64,000 nt of DNA from Alphaproteobacteria bacterium (lineage in GTDB: Bacteria; Pseudomonadota; Alphaproteobacteria; Rhodobacterales; Rhodobacteraceae): positions 167,433 to 231,432 of the forward strand of contig JAUHVK010000003.1 of the NCBI GenBank assembly GCA_030425145.1. The letters run 5' to 3'. The translations under genes and the position numbers were made by a program. Position 1 is the stretch's first letter; every line of letters begins with the position of its first letter. The notes under the pieces were generated by a model. That model saw only the letters and a program-made list of their open reading frames with translations. It had not been told where the DNA came from and searched no databases. Positions 1 through 8,369 of the stretch are shown in pieces.

Positions 1-340
1 CTTCCGGTCGGACCGTGTAGAAGCTGGAAAACGCCCAAAGCGCCAGACCACCAAGTGCGGCCAGACCGATTGTGCCGCGGGTAAACTTGAAGCCGTCGCC
101 GCCGCCACCGCCGCCACCGCCAGAGCCTCTGGTGCCGCCGCCATCGCCACGGCCGCCCATCAGAACGCGAAGACGTTCCTGGCCTTTCTTCATCAATTCG
201 TCGATTTCGGGAATCTGCGGTTGGTTGTCGTCGCTTGGCCGCCGGCCGCCGCCATTGTTGCCGCCGCGCGGGCGATCGTCGCCACGGTTTCCACCGTTGT
301 TTCCGCCGCCGCCCCACGGGCCGCCACTGTTACCTGCCAT
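1..340 (-). CDS. hflK: HflK, modulator of FtsH protease (N-terminal part only)
   Basis: Only the first 113 codons are inside the window; the gene runs off the left edge. The N-terminus (start 340) is a Gly/Asn/Pro-rich, disordered cytoplasmic segment (GGPWGGGGNNGGN, a GGGGGGG run near residues 75-80). It is followed by one transmembrane helix of type GLAALGGLALWAFSSF and the sequence YTVRPE, the usual junction into the SPFH domain of HflK. HflK with HflC forms a membrane complex around FtsH and restrains its proteolysis. It lies 71 bases downstream of glutathione reductase on the same strand, an arrangement I associate with Rhodobacterales. Family assignment rests on the N-terminal architecture only. 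Confidence 0.8.
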   Translation of the reverse strand, partial: MAGNSGGPWGGGGNNGGNRGDDRPRGGNNGGGRRPSDDNQPQIPEIDELMKKGQERLRVLMGGRGDGGGTRGSGGGGGGGGDGFKFTRGTIGLAALGGLALWAFSSFYTVRPE

Positions 341-411
341 CTGGTCTCTTCCCCTCTCGGAACATTCGGTCTTTCATGTCACGTTCTTACCTGTGGGCAA
401 AGCTTGGAAAT

Positions 412-1851
412 TCAAGCCGTGCGCATCGGTTTGCGCATTGTGACCATCTCTTCGGACATGGTCGGGTGAACCGCAACCGTGCGGTCAAAATCCTCTTTCG
501 TCGCGCCCATTTTTATCGCGATTCCCGCCATCTGGATCATTTCGCCAGCACCGGGCGCGACGATGTGACAGCCCAGAACCTTGCGGGTTTCCTGGCTGAC
601 GATGAGTTTCATCAGCACACGACCCGGTTTGTCGGCGAAAGCCGTCTGCATCGGGCGGAACGATGTGCAGTATACCTCAATCGGCTCCTGATCGCGCGCC
701 TGTTCTTCGGTCAGGCCGACAGTGCCCAATTCAGGCTGCGTAAACACGGCGGACGGGATCAGGTCATGATCAACCGGAGTCGGGTTGCCGTGGAACACGG
801 TTTCGACAAAGGCCATACCTTCGCGGATTGCCACCGGCGTCAGGTTCACGCGGTCGGTCACATCGCCGATGGCGTAGATCGACGGCACCTTGGTCTGGCT
901 GTATTCGTCCACTTCGACAGCCCCACCCCGGCCCAGTGTGACGCCAACCTCTTCGAGGCCCATGTCGTCACTGTTGGGGCGACGCCCTGTCGCGAACAGC
1001 ACTTGGTCGAAAACTTTGACATGGCCATTGGTGGATTTCACCTTGAGCGGCCCCTCTTGCGGAGCATCGCTTGCAGGCATCGCATATTGTGTGGCCTCGA
1101 CAGGGGCGTCAAAGCCCTCGTCATCTTCGCCGCGATAGCAGCCCATTTCGACGATATTGGTGCCGGTGTGCAGGTCGACACCCAATTCGCGCATCGACTC
1201 TGCGATCAGGCCTCGCGCCTCGTCATCGAACCCACGCAGGATCTGCGCACCGCGATAATACTGTGTCACCTCAACGCCCAAACCAGCGAGGATGCACGCG
1301 AATTCGCAGGCGATATAGCCGCCGCCGATGATGAGGATCGACTTGGGCAGTTTTTCGAGATGGAAAATGTCATCCGACACAATGCCCAGATGGGCGTTCG
1401 GCAGATCGGGGCGCACCGGACGTCCGCCCGTGGCAATCAGGATGTGTTTTGCCGTGAAAGTCTCGCCGGTTGAGAGTTCAACCGTGTGTGCGTCTTTCAC
1501 GCGCGCGCGGGCATCGTATGTGGTCACCCCAGACCCGGCGAGGAGCTTGCGATAGACGCCTTCGAGCCGATCCAGTTCTTTGTTCAGGTGGCCCGAAAAG
1601 GTCTGCCAGTCAAAGCCCCGGTTGAGCATGTCCCAACCGTAATGGGTGGCCTCCTCGACCATGCCGCCATAGCCGCTGGCGAACACCATCAGCTTTTTCG
1701 GCACACAGCCCCGGATCACGCAGGTGCCGCCATAGCGGTCTTCTTCGGCCAGCGCGACCTTGGCCCCGGCCTCACCCGCCGCGACGCGCGCCGCCCGGAC
1801 CCCACCGGACCCGCCCCCGATCACAAAGAGATCGTAGTCGAATGTGCTCAT
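412..1851 (-). CDS. gor: Glutathione-disulfide reductase
   Basis: FAD-dependent cytoplasmic enzyme that reduces oxidised glutathione with NADPH. The N-terminal FAD Rossmann motif is VIGGGSGG (residues 10-17) and the redox-active disulfide is C44-VIRG-C49. The NADPH-binding GGGYIACEFACILAG follows. The interface/catalytic HPT motif (VAVHPTMSEE) is near the C-terminus. The 479-aa product is slightly longer than typical (about 450); an acidic insert containing EDDEGFDAPVEATQYAM lies in the NADPH domain. ATG 1851 is preferred because AAGGAG sits 7 bases upstream; in-frame upstream starts lack this. rpiA lies beyond the divergent TPR gene, so the promoter should be in 1852-1989. Confidence 0.95.
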   Translation of the reverse strand: MSTFDYDLFVIGGGSGGVRAARVAAGEAGAKVALAEEDRYGGTCVIRGCVPKKLMVFASGYGGMVEEATHYGWDMLNRGFDWQTFSGHLNKELDRLEGVYRKLLAGSGVTTYDARARVKDAHTVELSTGETFTAKHILIATGGRPVRPDLPNAHLGIVSDDIFHLEKLPKSILIIGGGYIACEFACILAGLGVEVTQYYRGAQILRGFDDEARGLIAESMRELGVDLHTGTNIVEMGCYRGEDDEGFDAPVEATQYAMPASDAPQEGPLKVKSTNGHVKVFDQVLFATGRRPNSDDMGLEEVGVTLGRGGAVEVDEYSQTKVPSIYAIGDVTDRVNLTPVAIREGMAFVETVFHGNPTPVDHDLIPSAVFTQPELGTVGLTEEQARDQEPIEVYCTSFRPMQTAFADKPGRVLMKLIVSQETRKVLGCHIVAPGAGEMIQMAGIAIKMGATKEDFDRTVAVHPTMSEEMVTMRKPMRTA

Positions 1852-1989
1852 GGTCGGCTCCTTCTCATGGTCGCGCATTGATATTTCATATGCAGGCTGG
1901 GAAGGCCAGAGAGGGAAACTCACGTCCGGTCACGTGCGTGTTGTCGGACTTGGCTTCTTTGACTATGCTTTCCCGATTGGGAGGCTGCG

Positions 1990-3273
1990 ATGAAGTACGA
2001 CAGATACGACAATCCAATCTCTACCACATCCGACGTTGCCCGCGATCGTTACATTGCTGCGACTGACCTGCTTCTGGCCGGCCAGCCCGGTATTTCAGAC
2101 GCGTTTCAACAGGCCATCGACAACGATCCGGATTTTGCCCTTGCCCATGTCGGGCTGGCGCGCGGGCTGCAATACGAAGGCAAGATGCAGGCCGCCAAAG
2201 ATGCGATGGCTGGTGCGAAGGCCGCAACTGGCCCCCGCACCGACCGCGAGGCCAGCCATATCGCCGCCTTCGACCTGCTTATCGCGGGAAAGACGGGAGA
2301 GGCCTACCCGGCGATCCGTGCGCATGTGGACGAACACCCCCGTGATGCGCTGCTGGCGCAAACCTGCACTTCGGTCTTCGGGCTGATCGGGTTTTCTGGA
2401 AAACCGGGGCGCGAGGCCGAAATGCTGGCCTACAATTCCAAGCTGCTGCCGCACTATGGGGAGGATTGGTGGTGCCTGAGCCAATATGCCTTTGCCCTTT
2501 GCGAAACCGGCAATCTGGCTGAGGCAGATACTTACATCGAACGCTCTCTTGCGCTGAACCCGCGCAATGCGAACGGCGCGCATGTGCGCAGCCACATTTA
2601 TTATGAGACCGGCGATATCGACCTTGGGGTCGGGTACCTGTCGGACTGGTTGGGCCCTTACGATCGCGCTGGATATATGCATGGTCACCTCTCTTGGCAC
2701 GCCGCTCTTTGGGCGCTGGAACAGGGCGACACGCAAACCATGTGGCACCGGATGGAGACCGACATTCTGCCAGACGTGTCACAAAGCCTGCCAATCAACG
2801 TGCTGACCGATGCGGCCTCACTGCTGTTCCGCGCGGAGTTGGCTGGGGTTGAGGTGCCGCAGCACCTCTGGCACGAGATCAGCGCCTATGCACGGCAGTT
2901 CTTTCCCAAAACCGGGATCGGGTTTGTCGACATCCACGCGGCGTTGGCCCATGCGATGGCCGGGGATGGCGATGCGCTGATGAAAATAATGTCCGAACCA
3001 AACCCAAGCACCGGTGATGTGGTCACACCGCTGGCTGAAGCGTTCCGTCAACTGGCACAACAGAACTGGGCTGCGGCCACCGCCCTGCTGATCGGCGCCA
3101 TGAGTGACCATGCGCGTCTTGGCGGCAGTCGCGCGCAGCGGGACCTTTTGGAGTTTGCTTTGCTGGGCGCGCTGCTCAAGCAGGGTAAGGACGAGGAAGC
3201 CAAGCATTTGCTCGCCCTGCGCCGCCCCGCCTTGGTCGGCACCCACGCCGTACACGGGCTGTCAGTTCACTGA
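1990..3273 (+). CDS. Tetratricopeptide-repeat protein, TTC38-like
   Basis: A 427-aa soluble protein with no signal peptide or membrane segment. It is alpha-helical with repeated TPR-like units (AFQQAIDNDPDFALAHVGLA near residues 38-57; a NLAEADTYIERSLALNP unit near 177). Length and repeat arrangement fit the TTC38-like family found in proteobacteria and eukaryotes, whose biochemical role is unknown. ATG 1990 has GGGAGG about 6 bases upstream. It is divergent from gor and convergent with rpiA, with only 17 bases between the stops. A scaffold or protein-interaction role is inferred from the fold alone. Confidence 0.75.
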   Translation: MKYDRYDNPISTTSDVARDRYIAATDLLLAGQPGISDAFQQAIDNDPDFALAHVGLARGLQYEGKMQAAKDAMAGAKAATGPRTDREASHIAAFDLLIAGKTGEAYPAIRAHVDEHPRDALLAQTCTSVFGLIGFSGKPGREAEMLAYNSKLLPHYGEDWWCLSQYAFALCETGNLAEADTYIERSLALNPRNANGAHVRSHIYYETGDIDLGVGYLSDWLGPYDRAGYMHGHLSWHAALWALEQGDTQTMWHRMETDILPDVSQSLPINVLTDAASLLFRAELAGVEVPQHLWHEISAYARQFFPKTGIGFVDIHAALAHAMAGDGDALMKIMSEPNPSTGDVVTPLAEAFRQLAQQNWAAATALLIGAMSDHARLGGSRAQRDLLEFALLGALLKQGKDEEAKHLLALRRPALVGTHAVHGLSVH

Positions 3274-3290
3274 CGCGAACGGACCTGCAT

Positions 3291-4073
3291 TCAAATGTCC
3301 GAGAACAGGTTTTCGGTCTCGGCAAAGTCGATAAGATCTTCGCTTACCGTGCCTTCGTTGATGTCGCGGGTTTCGACACGGCCATCGCTGTAGCCGATGA
3401 TGACCTTGTCACAGAGGTCGACGAAGAGGCCATTCTCCACCACGCCGGGCATCTGGTTCAACGCCATCGACAGCTGGCGGGCGTTGCCAATGCGGCTGAG
3501 GTGCAGGTCGAGGATGTGATTGCCCTCATCCGTGACGAAGGGCTTGCCGTTGTTCATGCGCAGGGTGATGCGGCGGCCCATGACGTCGGCCGAGACCAGC
3601 AGCTCTTCGATCAGCATCTGTGTTGTGGTCCAGCCGAAGGGGACCACCTCGACCGGCAAGGGAAAGGCACCGAGCGTTCCCACTTCCTTGGCGGCGTCGG
3701 CGATGATCACCACTTCTTCGCTGGCCGCAGCCACAATCTTTTCGCGCAGGAGCGCGCCACCGCCGCCTTTGATCAGGTTCAGCTTGCCGTCGAATTCGTC
3801 GGCCCCGTCAATGGTGATGTTGAGCGTTCCGGCCTCGTTCAGCGAGATCACGTCAATCCCGACCTGCTTTGCCAGTTGCGCAGTGCGGGCAGAGGTTCGG
3901 ACACCTTTGATGCGCAACCCTTCGTCGCGCACACGATCGCCCAGATGGCGGACCAGCCAAGCTGCGGTCGACCCAGTGCCAAGGCCGACGCGCATACCAT
4001 CTTCGACCATCTCGGCCGCGCGTTTTGCGGCGACGAATTTGGCCTTGTCGATGGGCGACAGCTCTCCGGTCAT
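3291..4073 (-). CDS. rpiA: Ribose-5-phosphate isomerase A
   Basis: Interconverts ribose 5-phosphate and ribulose 5-phosphate in the non-oxidative pentose phosphate pathway (cytoplasm). Diagnostic segments are the phosphate loop GLGTGSTAAWLV (about residue 30), the catalytic DGADEFD and the following KGGGGALLREKIV. The product has 260 aa, longer than the 219 aa of E. coli RpiA because of an N-terminal extension. ATG 4073 has GAGGAG 7 bases upstream. The 58-aa membrane protein gene at 4181-4357 lies 107 bases upstream on the same strand and may share its transcript. Confidence 0.95.
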   Translation of the reverse strand: MTGELSPIDKAKFVAAKRAAEMVEDGMRVGLGTGSTAAWLVRHLGDRVRDEGLRIKGVRTSARTAQLAKQVGIDVISLNEAGTLNITIDGADEFDGKLNLIKGGGGALLREKIVAAASEEVVIIADAAKEVGTLGAFPLPVEVVPFGWTTTQMLIEELLVSADVMGRRITLRMNNGKPFVTDEGNHILDLHLSRIGNARQLSMALNQMPGVVENGLFVDLCDKVIIGYSDGRVETRDINEGTVSEDLIDFAETENLFSDI

Positions 4074-4180
4074 GTGCGGCTCCTCGGTCAGACGTGTCCG
4101 TGTTATAGGACGTCACGTTGCGCGGGGCGAGACCGAATTCGCGTTCTTTCTGTTGATGATGTCCGGCGTGCCGGAAACGA

Positions 4181-4357
4181 TTATTGGTCAGTCTCGACCA
4201 TGTCATTGGACGGAACCGGCGGCAGCGAGAGTGTCTCCACGCCCGGCGCTTTGGGGAACATCACCGGAAACGCCAACGCGGTGCGCGGAACAAAAGCCCA
4301 TGCCAGGATCATGAGCATGGCCACCAACCACGCAAGTTTGTTCAGATAGGTCGTCAT
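4181..4357 (-). CDS. Small membrane/secreted protein, 58 aa, function unknown
   Basis: A short gene easily missed by length cut-offs. The 58-aa product starts MTTYLNKLAWLVAMLMI, giving one hydrophobic helix at residues 8-30, then a Pro-rich tail that ends NDMVETDQ. The helix could be an N-terminal anchor, or an uncleaved signal with a possible AFP junction near residue 30. ATG 4357 is preceded by AGGGAAG at ideal spacing, and third codon positions are G/C-rich like neighbouring genes. It lies upstream of rpiA in the same direction. I do not recognise a family. Coding status is inferred from the ribosome-binding site and composition. Confidence 0.6.
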   Translation of the reverse strand: MTTYLNKLAWLVAMLMILAWAFVPRTALAFPVMFPKAPGVETLSLPPVPSNDMVETDQ

Positions 4358-4480
4358 AAACTTCCCTTTCGCATCATGTCAGCCGTCTGCTTGCAGCATA
4401 TGTGCCAACAACGTGACCGATGCGGGTAAAGACAGGGTTAAACGCATCGCTTTTTTGCCGCTACGCGCCGCTTTCGCCGC

Positions 4481-4508
4481 TTGCGTCTGGAATGATGCAC
4501 GATACACC
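4481..4508 (+). promoter_or_regulatory. Candidate promoter of the glutathione-transferase gene
   Basis: TTGCGT (4481-4486), 16-base spacer, TACACC (4503-4508). The -10 is weak (three of six consensus bases). The predicted transcript start falls at the ATG (4515), which has no Shine-Dalgarno sequence. Confidence 0.35.
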
Positions 4509-4514
4509 CGCATC

Positions 4515-5204
4515 ATGAGTTATGTGCTGCACTATGCCCCTGACAATGCCTCGCTGGTCGTTCGACTTGTGCTCGAGGAATTGCGCCTGCCCTATCGCAC
4601 GGCGCTGGTGGACCGCCGTGCGTCTGCGCAACGCGGCGCGCACTACAAACGGCTGAACCCAGTGGGCCGTATCCCGGCGCTTGAAACGCCGGACGGTCCG
4701 TTATTCGAGACCGCCGCCATCTGCCTTTGGCTGGCTGACCGGCACCGGGACGGGCTGCACCTCTCTCCCGATCTGTCCAATCCCGCTCGCGGAAAGTTCC
4801 TGAGCTGGCTGTTCTTCCTGTCGAACACCGTACACTCCGAACTCCGCAACCTGTTCTATCCCCAACTGGTCGCTGGGACGGACCCGGAGCACCAAGCCGT
4901 TGCCAGCCAACAGATCCAGACCTCACTGACGGCTCATCTAGACCTCCTGAACATCCGACAGGACTCTGGCGACCTGACGATCTGCGACCTTTACCTTGCC
5001 GTGCTTTTGCGTTGGTCCGCGCTCTATCCCGTGGAGGCGGATCGCAGTTGGTTCGACCTGGCGCGCTGGCGTAACCTGAACGCCCTTGCCCAAAGGATCG
5101 AGATGCGCGGCTCTGCCTTGGCCGCTGCACAGGCAGAGGGTTTGGGTCCGACGCCGTTTTCAAATCCGCATCCAGCCACGCCACCCGAAGGGAGCGCTCT
5201 TTAA
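4515..5204 (+). CDS. Glutathione S-transferase family protein
   Basis: Soluble 229-aa protein with the two-domain GST layout. The N-terminal thioredoxin-fold half begins SYVLHYAPDNASLVVR, with the conserved cis-Pro region NPVGRIPALE and the glutathione-contacting FETAAICLWLAD near residues 65-76. The C-terminal half is all helical. Substrate cannot be predicted. ATG 4515 is chosen because homology begins there; no Shine-Dalgarno is visible. Only 2 bases separate its stop from the sdaA start, so the two are cotranscribed. Confidence 0.85.
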   Translation: MSYVLHYAPDNASLVVRLVLEELRLPYRTALVDRRASAQRGAHYKRLNPVGRIPALETPDGPLFETAAICLWLADRHRDGLHLSPDLSNPARGKFLSWLFFLSNTVHSELRNLFYPQLVAGTDPEHQAVASQQIQTSLTAHLDLLNIRQDSGDLTICDLYLAVLLRWSALYPVEADRSWFDLARWRNLNALAQRIEMRGSALAAAQAEGLGPTPFSNPHPATPPEGSAL

Positions 5205-5206
5205 CC

Positions 5207-6580
5207 ATGTTTCTATCCGTCTTCGACATGTTCAAGGTCGGTATCGGCCCGTCCTCGTCTCATACGATGGGGCCGATGGTGGCCGCCGCGCGCTTTCTGG
5301 AGCGGTTGCGCAAGGCGCCGTTTTCGGTGGCCGGGGTCAAAGCCTCGCTGCATGGCTCGCTCGCATTTACCGGGGTGGGTCACGCAACCGACCGCGCCAC
5401 AATCCTGGGCCTCGCCGGTTTCGTTCCCGAGAGCTATGACCGGGACAAGGCGGATGCCGCGCTGGCCGAGATCAAAGCGACCAAGACCGTCACCCCCGAC
5501 GGCCTGCCTGCGCTGCGCTTTGATCCCGAAACCGATCTGATCTTCGATTTCGGCCCCAACCTGCCGGGCCACGCAAATGGCATGATCCTGAGCGCGACCG
5601 ACCCGCAGGGCGACGTGATCCTGCAAGAGACCTATTATTCCATCGGCGGCGGGTTCGTGATGACCCAAGCCGAACTGGACGCGGGCAAGGACACCGACGA
5701 AGGCGCGCCTGTGCCCTACCCCTTCAAATCGGCCGCCGAGATGCTGGAGATGGCCAAGGCATCCGGTCTTAGCATCGCCGAGATGAAGCGGGCGAACGAG
5801 ATTTCCCGCCGCTCTGTTTCTGATCTGGACGCAGGAATGCGCCGTCTTTGGCAAGTGATGAACGATTGCATTGACCGCGGGCTTGAGAATGACGGAATTC
5901 TTCCGGGCGGGTTGAAGGTCAAACGCCGCGCCAAAGGCATCCACGAGAAATTGCTGGCCGAGCGCGGGATGAACCTGACCGCACCGCATACAATCAACGA
6001 TTGGATGAGCGTCTACGCGATGGCGGTGAACGAAGAAAACGCCGCCGGGGGTCAGGTTGTGACCGCGCCCACTAACGGCGCGGCCGGTGTGGTGCCCGCC
6101 ACGATCCGCTACTACCTCGACCATGTGCCCGGTGCCACGACCACGCGCGTGCCGGAATTCCTGCTGACCGCTGCCGCTATCGGGGGATTGGTCAAATTCA
6201 ACGCCTCGATCAGCGGCGCCGAAGCCGGCTGTCAGGCCGAGGTGGGAAGTGCCAGTGCGATGGCTGCTGCGGGACTCTGCGCTGTTCTGGGCGGGACACC
6301 AGAGCAGATCGAGAACGCTGCCGAAATCGCGCTGGAGCATCACCTCGGCATGACCTGCGATCCGGTCAAGGGGCTGGTGCAGGTGCCCTGCATCGAACGA
6401 AACGGGCTGGGCGCGATCAAAGCGGTCAGTGCCGCCAGCCTTGCACTGCGCGGCGACGGCACACATTTCGTCCCGCTCGATTCGGCGATCGAGACCATGC
6501 GTCAAACCGGGGCGGACATGCATGAGAAATACAAGGAAACGTCATTGGGCGGCTTGGCGGTGAACATCCCCAACTGCTGA
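5207..6580 (+). CDS. sdaA: L-serine ammonia-lyase (single-chain, iron-sulfur type)
   Basis: Deaminates L-serine to pyruvate and ammonia with an oxygen-labile [4Fe-4S] cluster. The N-terminal beta domain carries GIGPSSSHTMGPMVAA (residues 9-24), a hallmark of this family. The catalytic alpha domain carries the cluster cysteines in GAEAGCQAEVG, MTCDPVKG and QVPCIERN. At 457 aa it is full length for the one-polypeptide form. The ATG follows two bases after the glutathione-transferase stop, so translation is probably coupled. Confidence 0.95.
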   Translation: MFLSVFDMFKVGIGPSSSHTMGPMVAAARFLERLRKAPFSVAGVKASLHGSLAFTGVGHATDRATILGLAGFVPESYDRDKADAALAEIKATKTVTPDGLPALRFDPETDLIFDFGPNLPGHANGMILSATDPQGDVILQETYYSIGGGFVMTQAELDAGKDTDEGAPVPYPFKSAAEMLEMAKASGLSIAEMKRANEISRRSVSDLDAGMRRLWQVMNDCIDRGLENDGILPGGLKVKRRAKGIHEKLLAERGMNLTAPHTINDWMSVYAMAVNEENAAGGQVVTAPTNGAAGVVPATIRYYLDHVPGATTTRVPEFLLTAAAIGGLVKFNASISGAEAGCQAEVGSASAMAAAGLCAVLGGTPEQIENAAEIALEHHLGMTCDPVKGLVQVPCIERNGLGAIKAVSAASLALRGDGTHFVPLDSAIETMRQTGADMHEKYKETSLGGLAVNIPNC

Positions 6581-6644
6581 TCCCTTTGAAATCAAACGCG
6601 TTTTGTGGCATTATCGATCAGCTTCCGTACAGGTAAGGAGAGCG

Positions 6645-6674
6645 TTGACAGGGAAACTCAACCAATAGTAGCGT
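6645..6674 (+). promoter_or_regulatory. Candidate promoter of the EamA transporter gene
   Basis: Perfect -35 TTGACA (6645-6650), 18-base spacer, TAGCGT (6669-6674). The predicted start of transcription coincides with the ATG at 6680, which has no Shine-Dalgarno. Confidence 0.4.
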
Positions 6675-6679
6675 CCCTT

Positions 6680-7624
6680 ATGACTCAAGATCGCCCTACC
6701 CTCGGAATCGCGCTCATGCTGGGTTTCTGCGTCGTGGCTCCGATGGGAGATGCGCTTGCGAAAATCCTTTCGAACAAAGTAGCGCTTGGACAGTTGCTCT
6801 TTATGCGGTTTGGCGTACAGGCGGCTGTGCTCATCCCGATCATTGCCCTCACGGGCCGCATCTGGCGCATGTCGCAACGGGTGTTCATGCTAACTGTGCT
6901 GCGGACCCTGATGCACATCGTCGGGATCGGAATGATGGTGTCAGCGCTGTATTACCTGCCGCTGGCGGATGCCATCGCGATTGCCTTCGTGATGCCCTTC
7001 ATGATGCTTCTTCTTGGGCATTATGTTCTGGGTGAAGAGGTCGGGATGCGCCGAATGCTCGCCTGCGCGGTCGGATTTATTGGCACTATGCTGGTTGTTC
7101 AGCCCTCATTCCAAGAGGTGGGCTGGCCCGCCCTGCTACCGATGGGCGTCGCAGTCAACTTCGCGCTCTTCATGCTGGTGACGCGCAAGATCGCCAAGGA
7201 AACCGATCCGATTGGGCTTCAGGCGGTGTCTGGTATGATCGCTCTTGTCCTTATGTCACCGGTACTTTTCCTGGTCCCGGCCAGCGCCGCGCCGATCCTT
7301 GCGTGGGATTCAGGCCTCCCAATGTCGACTTGGTCGCTGTTGTTGGCGATTGGCCTCTCGGGCACATTGGCGCATCTGCTGATGACTTGGTCGTTGCGCT
7401 ATGCACCTTCTGCCACGCTGGCCCCGATGCAATATCTGGAAATCCCCATCGCCACGATCATCGGCTTTGCCGTCTTCGGCGATTTGCCAAACTCGATGGC
7501 GACGGTCGGGATTTGCATTGTGATCGCGTCGGGCCTCTACATCGTGTTCAGAGAGCAGGCCATCGGTCGTCAGACGCAACGAGCGCCTGTTTCAGAAGGT
7601 GGCGTTCCGACACCGGCAGAATGA
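6680..7624 (+). CDS. DMT-superfamily (EamA) permease
   Basis: A 314-aa inner-membrane protein with about ten predicted helices arranged as two EamA repeats (first near residues 10-140, second near 150-290). Examples are VSALYYLPLADAIAIAFVMP in repeat one and LAPMQYLEIPIATIIGFAVF in repeat two. EamA proteins export or import small metabolites; the substrate cannot be read from sequence. ATG 6680 is chosen because the upstream in-frame GTG (6605) adds a hydrophilic stretch and TTGACA lies inside that extension. The 3' end overlaps the convergent thiN by 77 bases. Confidence 0.85.
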   Translation: MTQDRPTLGIALMLGFCVVAPMGDALAKILSNKVALGQLLFMRFGVQAAVLIPIIALTGRIWRMSQRVFMLTVLRTLMHIVGIGMMVSALYYLPLADAIAIAFVMPFMMLLLGHYVLGEEVGMRRMLACAVGFIGTMLVVQPSFQEVGWPALLPMGVAVNFALFMLVTRKIAKETDPIGLQAVSGMIALVLMSPVLFLVPASAAPILAWDSGLPMSTWSLLLAIGLSGTLAHLLMTWSLRYAPSATLAPMQYLEIPIATIIGFAVFGDLPNSMATVGICIVIASGLYIVFREQAIGRQTQRAPVSEGGVPTPAE

Positions 7625-8231
7625 TCAGCATACCCGTCGATTGAACGGTCAGAGACACCGGACCCGCCGCGCGGTTCGACGTTCCGACACGCCCACCCGG
7701 CGACAACTCAAGCCCGTCGATGGGCCAGTGCAACCCCGTTGACGCGCCCATCACCGGACGCATCGGATAGAGTGAGACACGGGTATCCGCCGCCAGCGGC
7801 AGGTTGATATGCGGCGGCAAATGCGCCACGACATCGGTGTCTCCGATCAGCACAATGGCACGATCTGGATAGCGTGCCAAAACGGTCATTGCCGCCAGCA
7901 GGTGATCTACCTGCCCGCCAAGAAACCCGATACCAAGGATCAATGGTGCGTCGATCGCACGGATCGCCTTTTCGAAATCGGTGCTGTCCTGCTCTGCAAT
8001 ATGATGCACCGCGTTCGGTGGCACCGCAGCGCGAGTTGAGGCCGAGACCGAATCCAGATCACCGATCAGTGCATCCGGCACGCATCCGACAGCACGCAGC
8101 CAATCCGCTCCGCTGTCTGCGGCAACCACTGTACCGACCTCGTTCAATAAGGACAAAAGCTGCGCATTGTCGCCATGCGCGCCACCGACAAGCAGGACTG
8201 GTTCCTGAGAACGGACAATTGGATCATTCAT
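7548..8231 (-). CDS. thiN: Thiamine diphosphokinase
   Basis: Transfers pyrophosphate from ATP to thiamine to make the cofactor ThDP (cytoplasm). Family landmarks are VAADSGADWLR (near residue 36), DALIGDLDSV (metal/ATP site near 53), QDSTDFEKAI (near 81) and LGIGFLGGQVDHLLAA (near 99). The 227-aa length fits the bacterial TPK family. Its last 77 bases overlap the convergent EamA permease gene. The start at 8231 has no Shine-Dalgarno. No TPP riboswitch is visible upstream. Confidence 0.92.
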   Translation of the reverse strand: MNDPIVRSQEPVLLVGGAHGDNAQLLSLLNEVGTVVAADSGADWLRAVGCVPDALIGDLDSVSASTRAAVPPNAVHHIAEQDSTDFEKAIRAIDAPLILGIGFLGGQVDHLLAAMTVLARYPDRAIVLIGDTDVVAHLPPHINLPLAADTRVSLYPMRPVMGASTGLHWPIDGLELSPGGRVGTSNRAAGPVSLTVQSTGMLIILPVSERHLLKQALVASDDRWPAL

Positions 8232-8237
8232 GGCGGA

Positions 8238-8266
8238 TTAATGACGAAAGGCGAAACAGATCACAA
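8238..8266 (-). promoter_or_regulatory. Candidate promoter of thiN
   Basis: Minus-strand TTGTGA (8266-8261), 17-base spacer, CATTAA (8243-8238), then 6 bases to the ATG at 8231. This again predicts a transcript starting at the start codon. Confidence 0.35.
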
Positions 8267-8369
8267 TCAGGACATGAAATGATACCGTACAGGGCACAGA
8301 TTCGATGCGCTTTGGTCTTGGTAAACGTGCTAGCAAGATCAACGCAGAAGTTTGGAAGTGAGTGATGTT

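Noticed and set aside
72..443. Proline-rich frame (PPPPPPPPEP) over hflK
   Set aside because: Produced by reading the glycine-rich hflK N-terminus in reverse; no start signal.
235..1473. Long plus-strand frame (412 codons) opposite gor
   Set aside because: It is the antisense shadow of glutathione reductase, which has intact motifs and a ribosome-binding site. The shadow is rich in Arg/His without domains.
5213..6523. 436-codon frame antisense to sdaA
   Set aside because: Shadow of a confidently identified enzyme; no domain.
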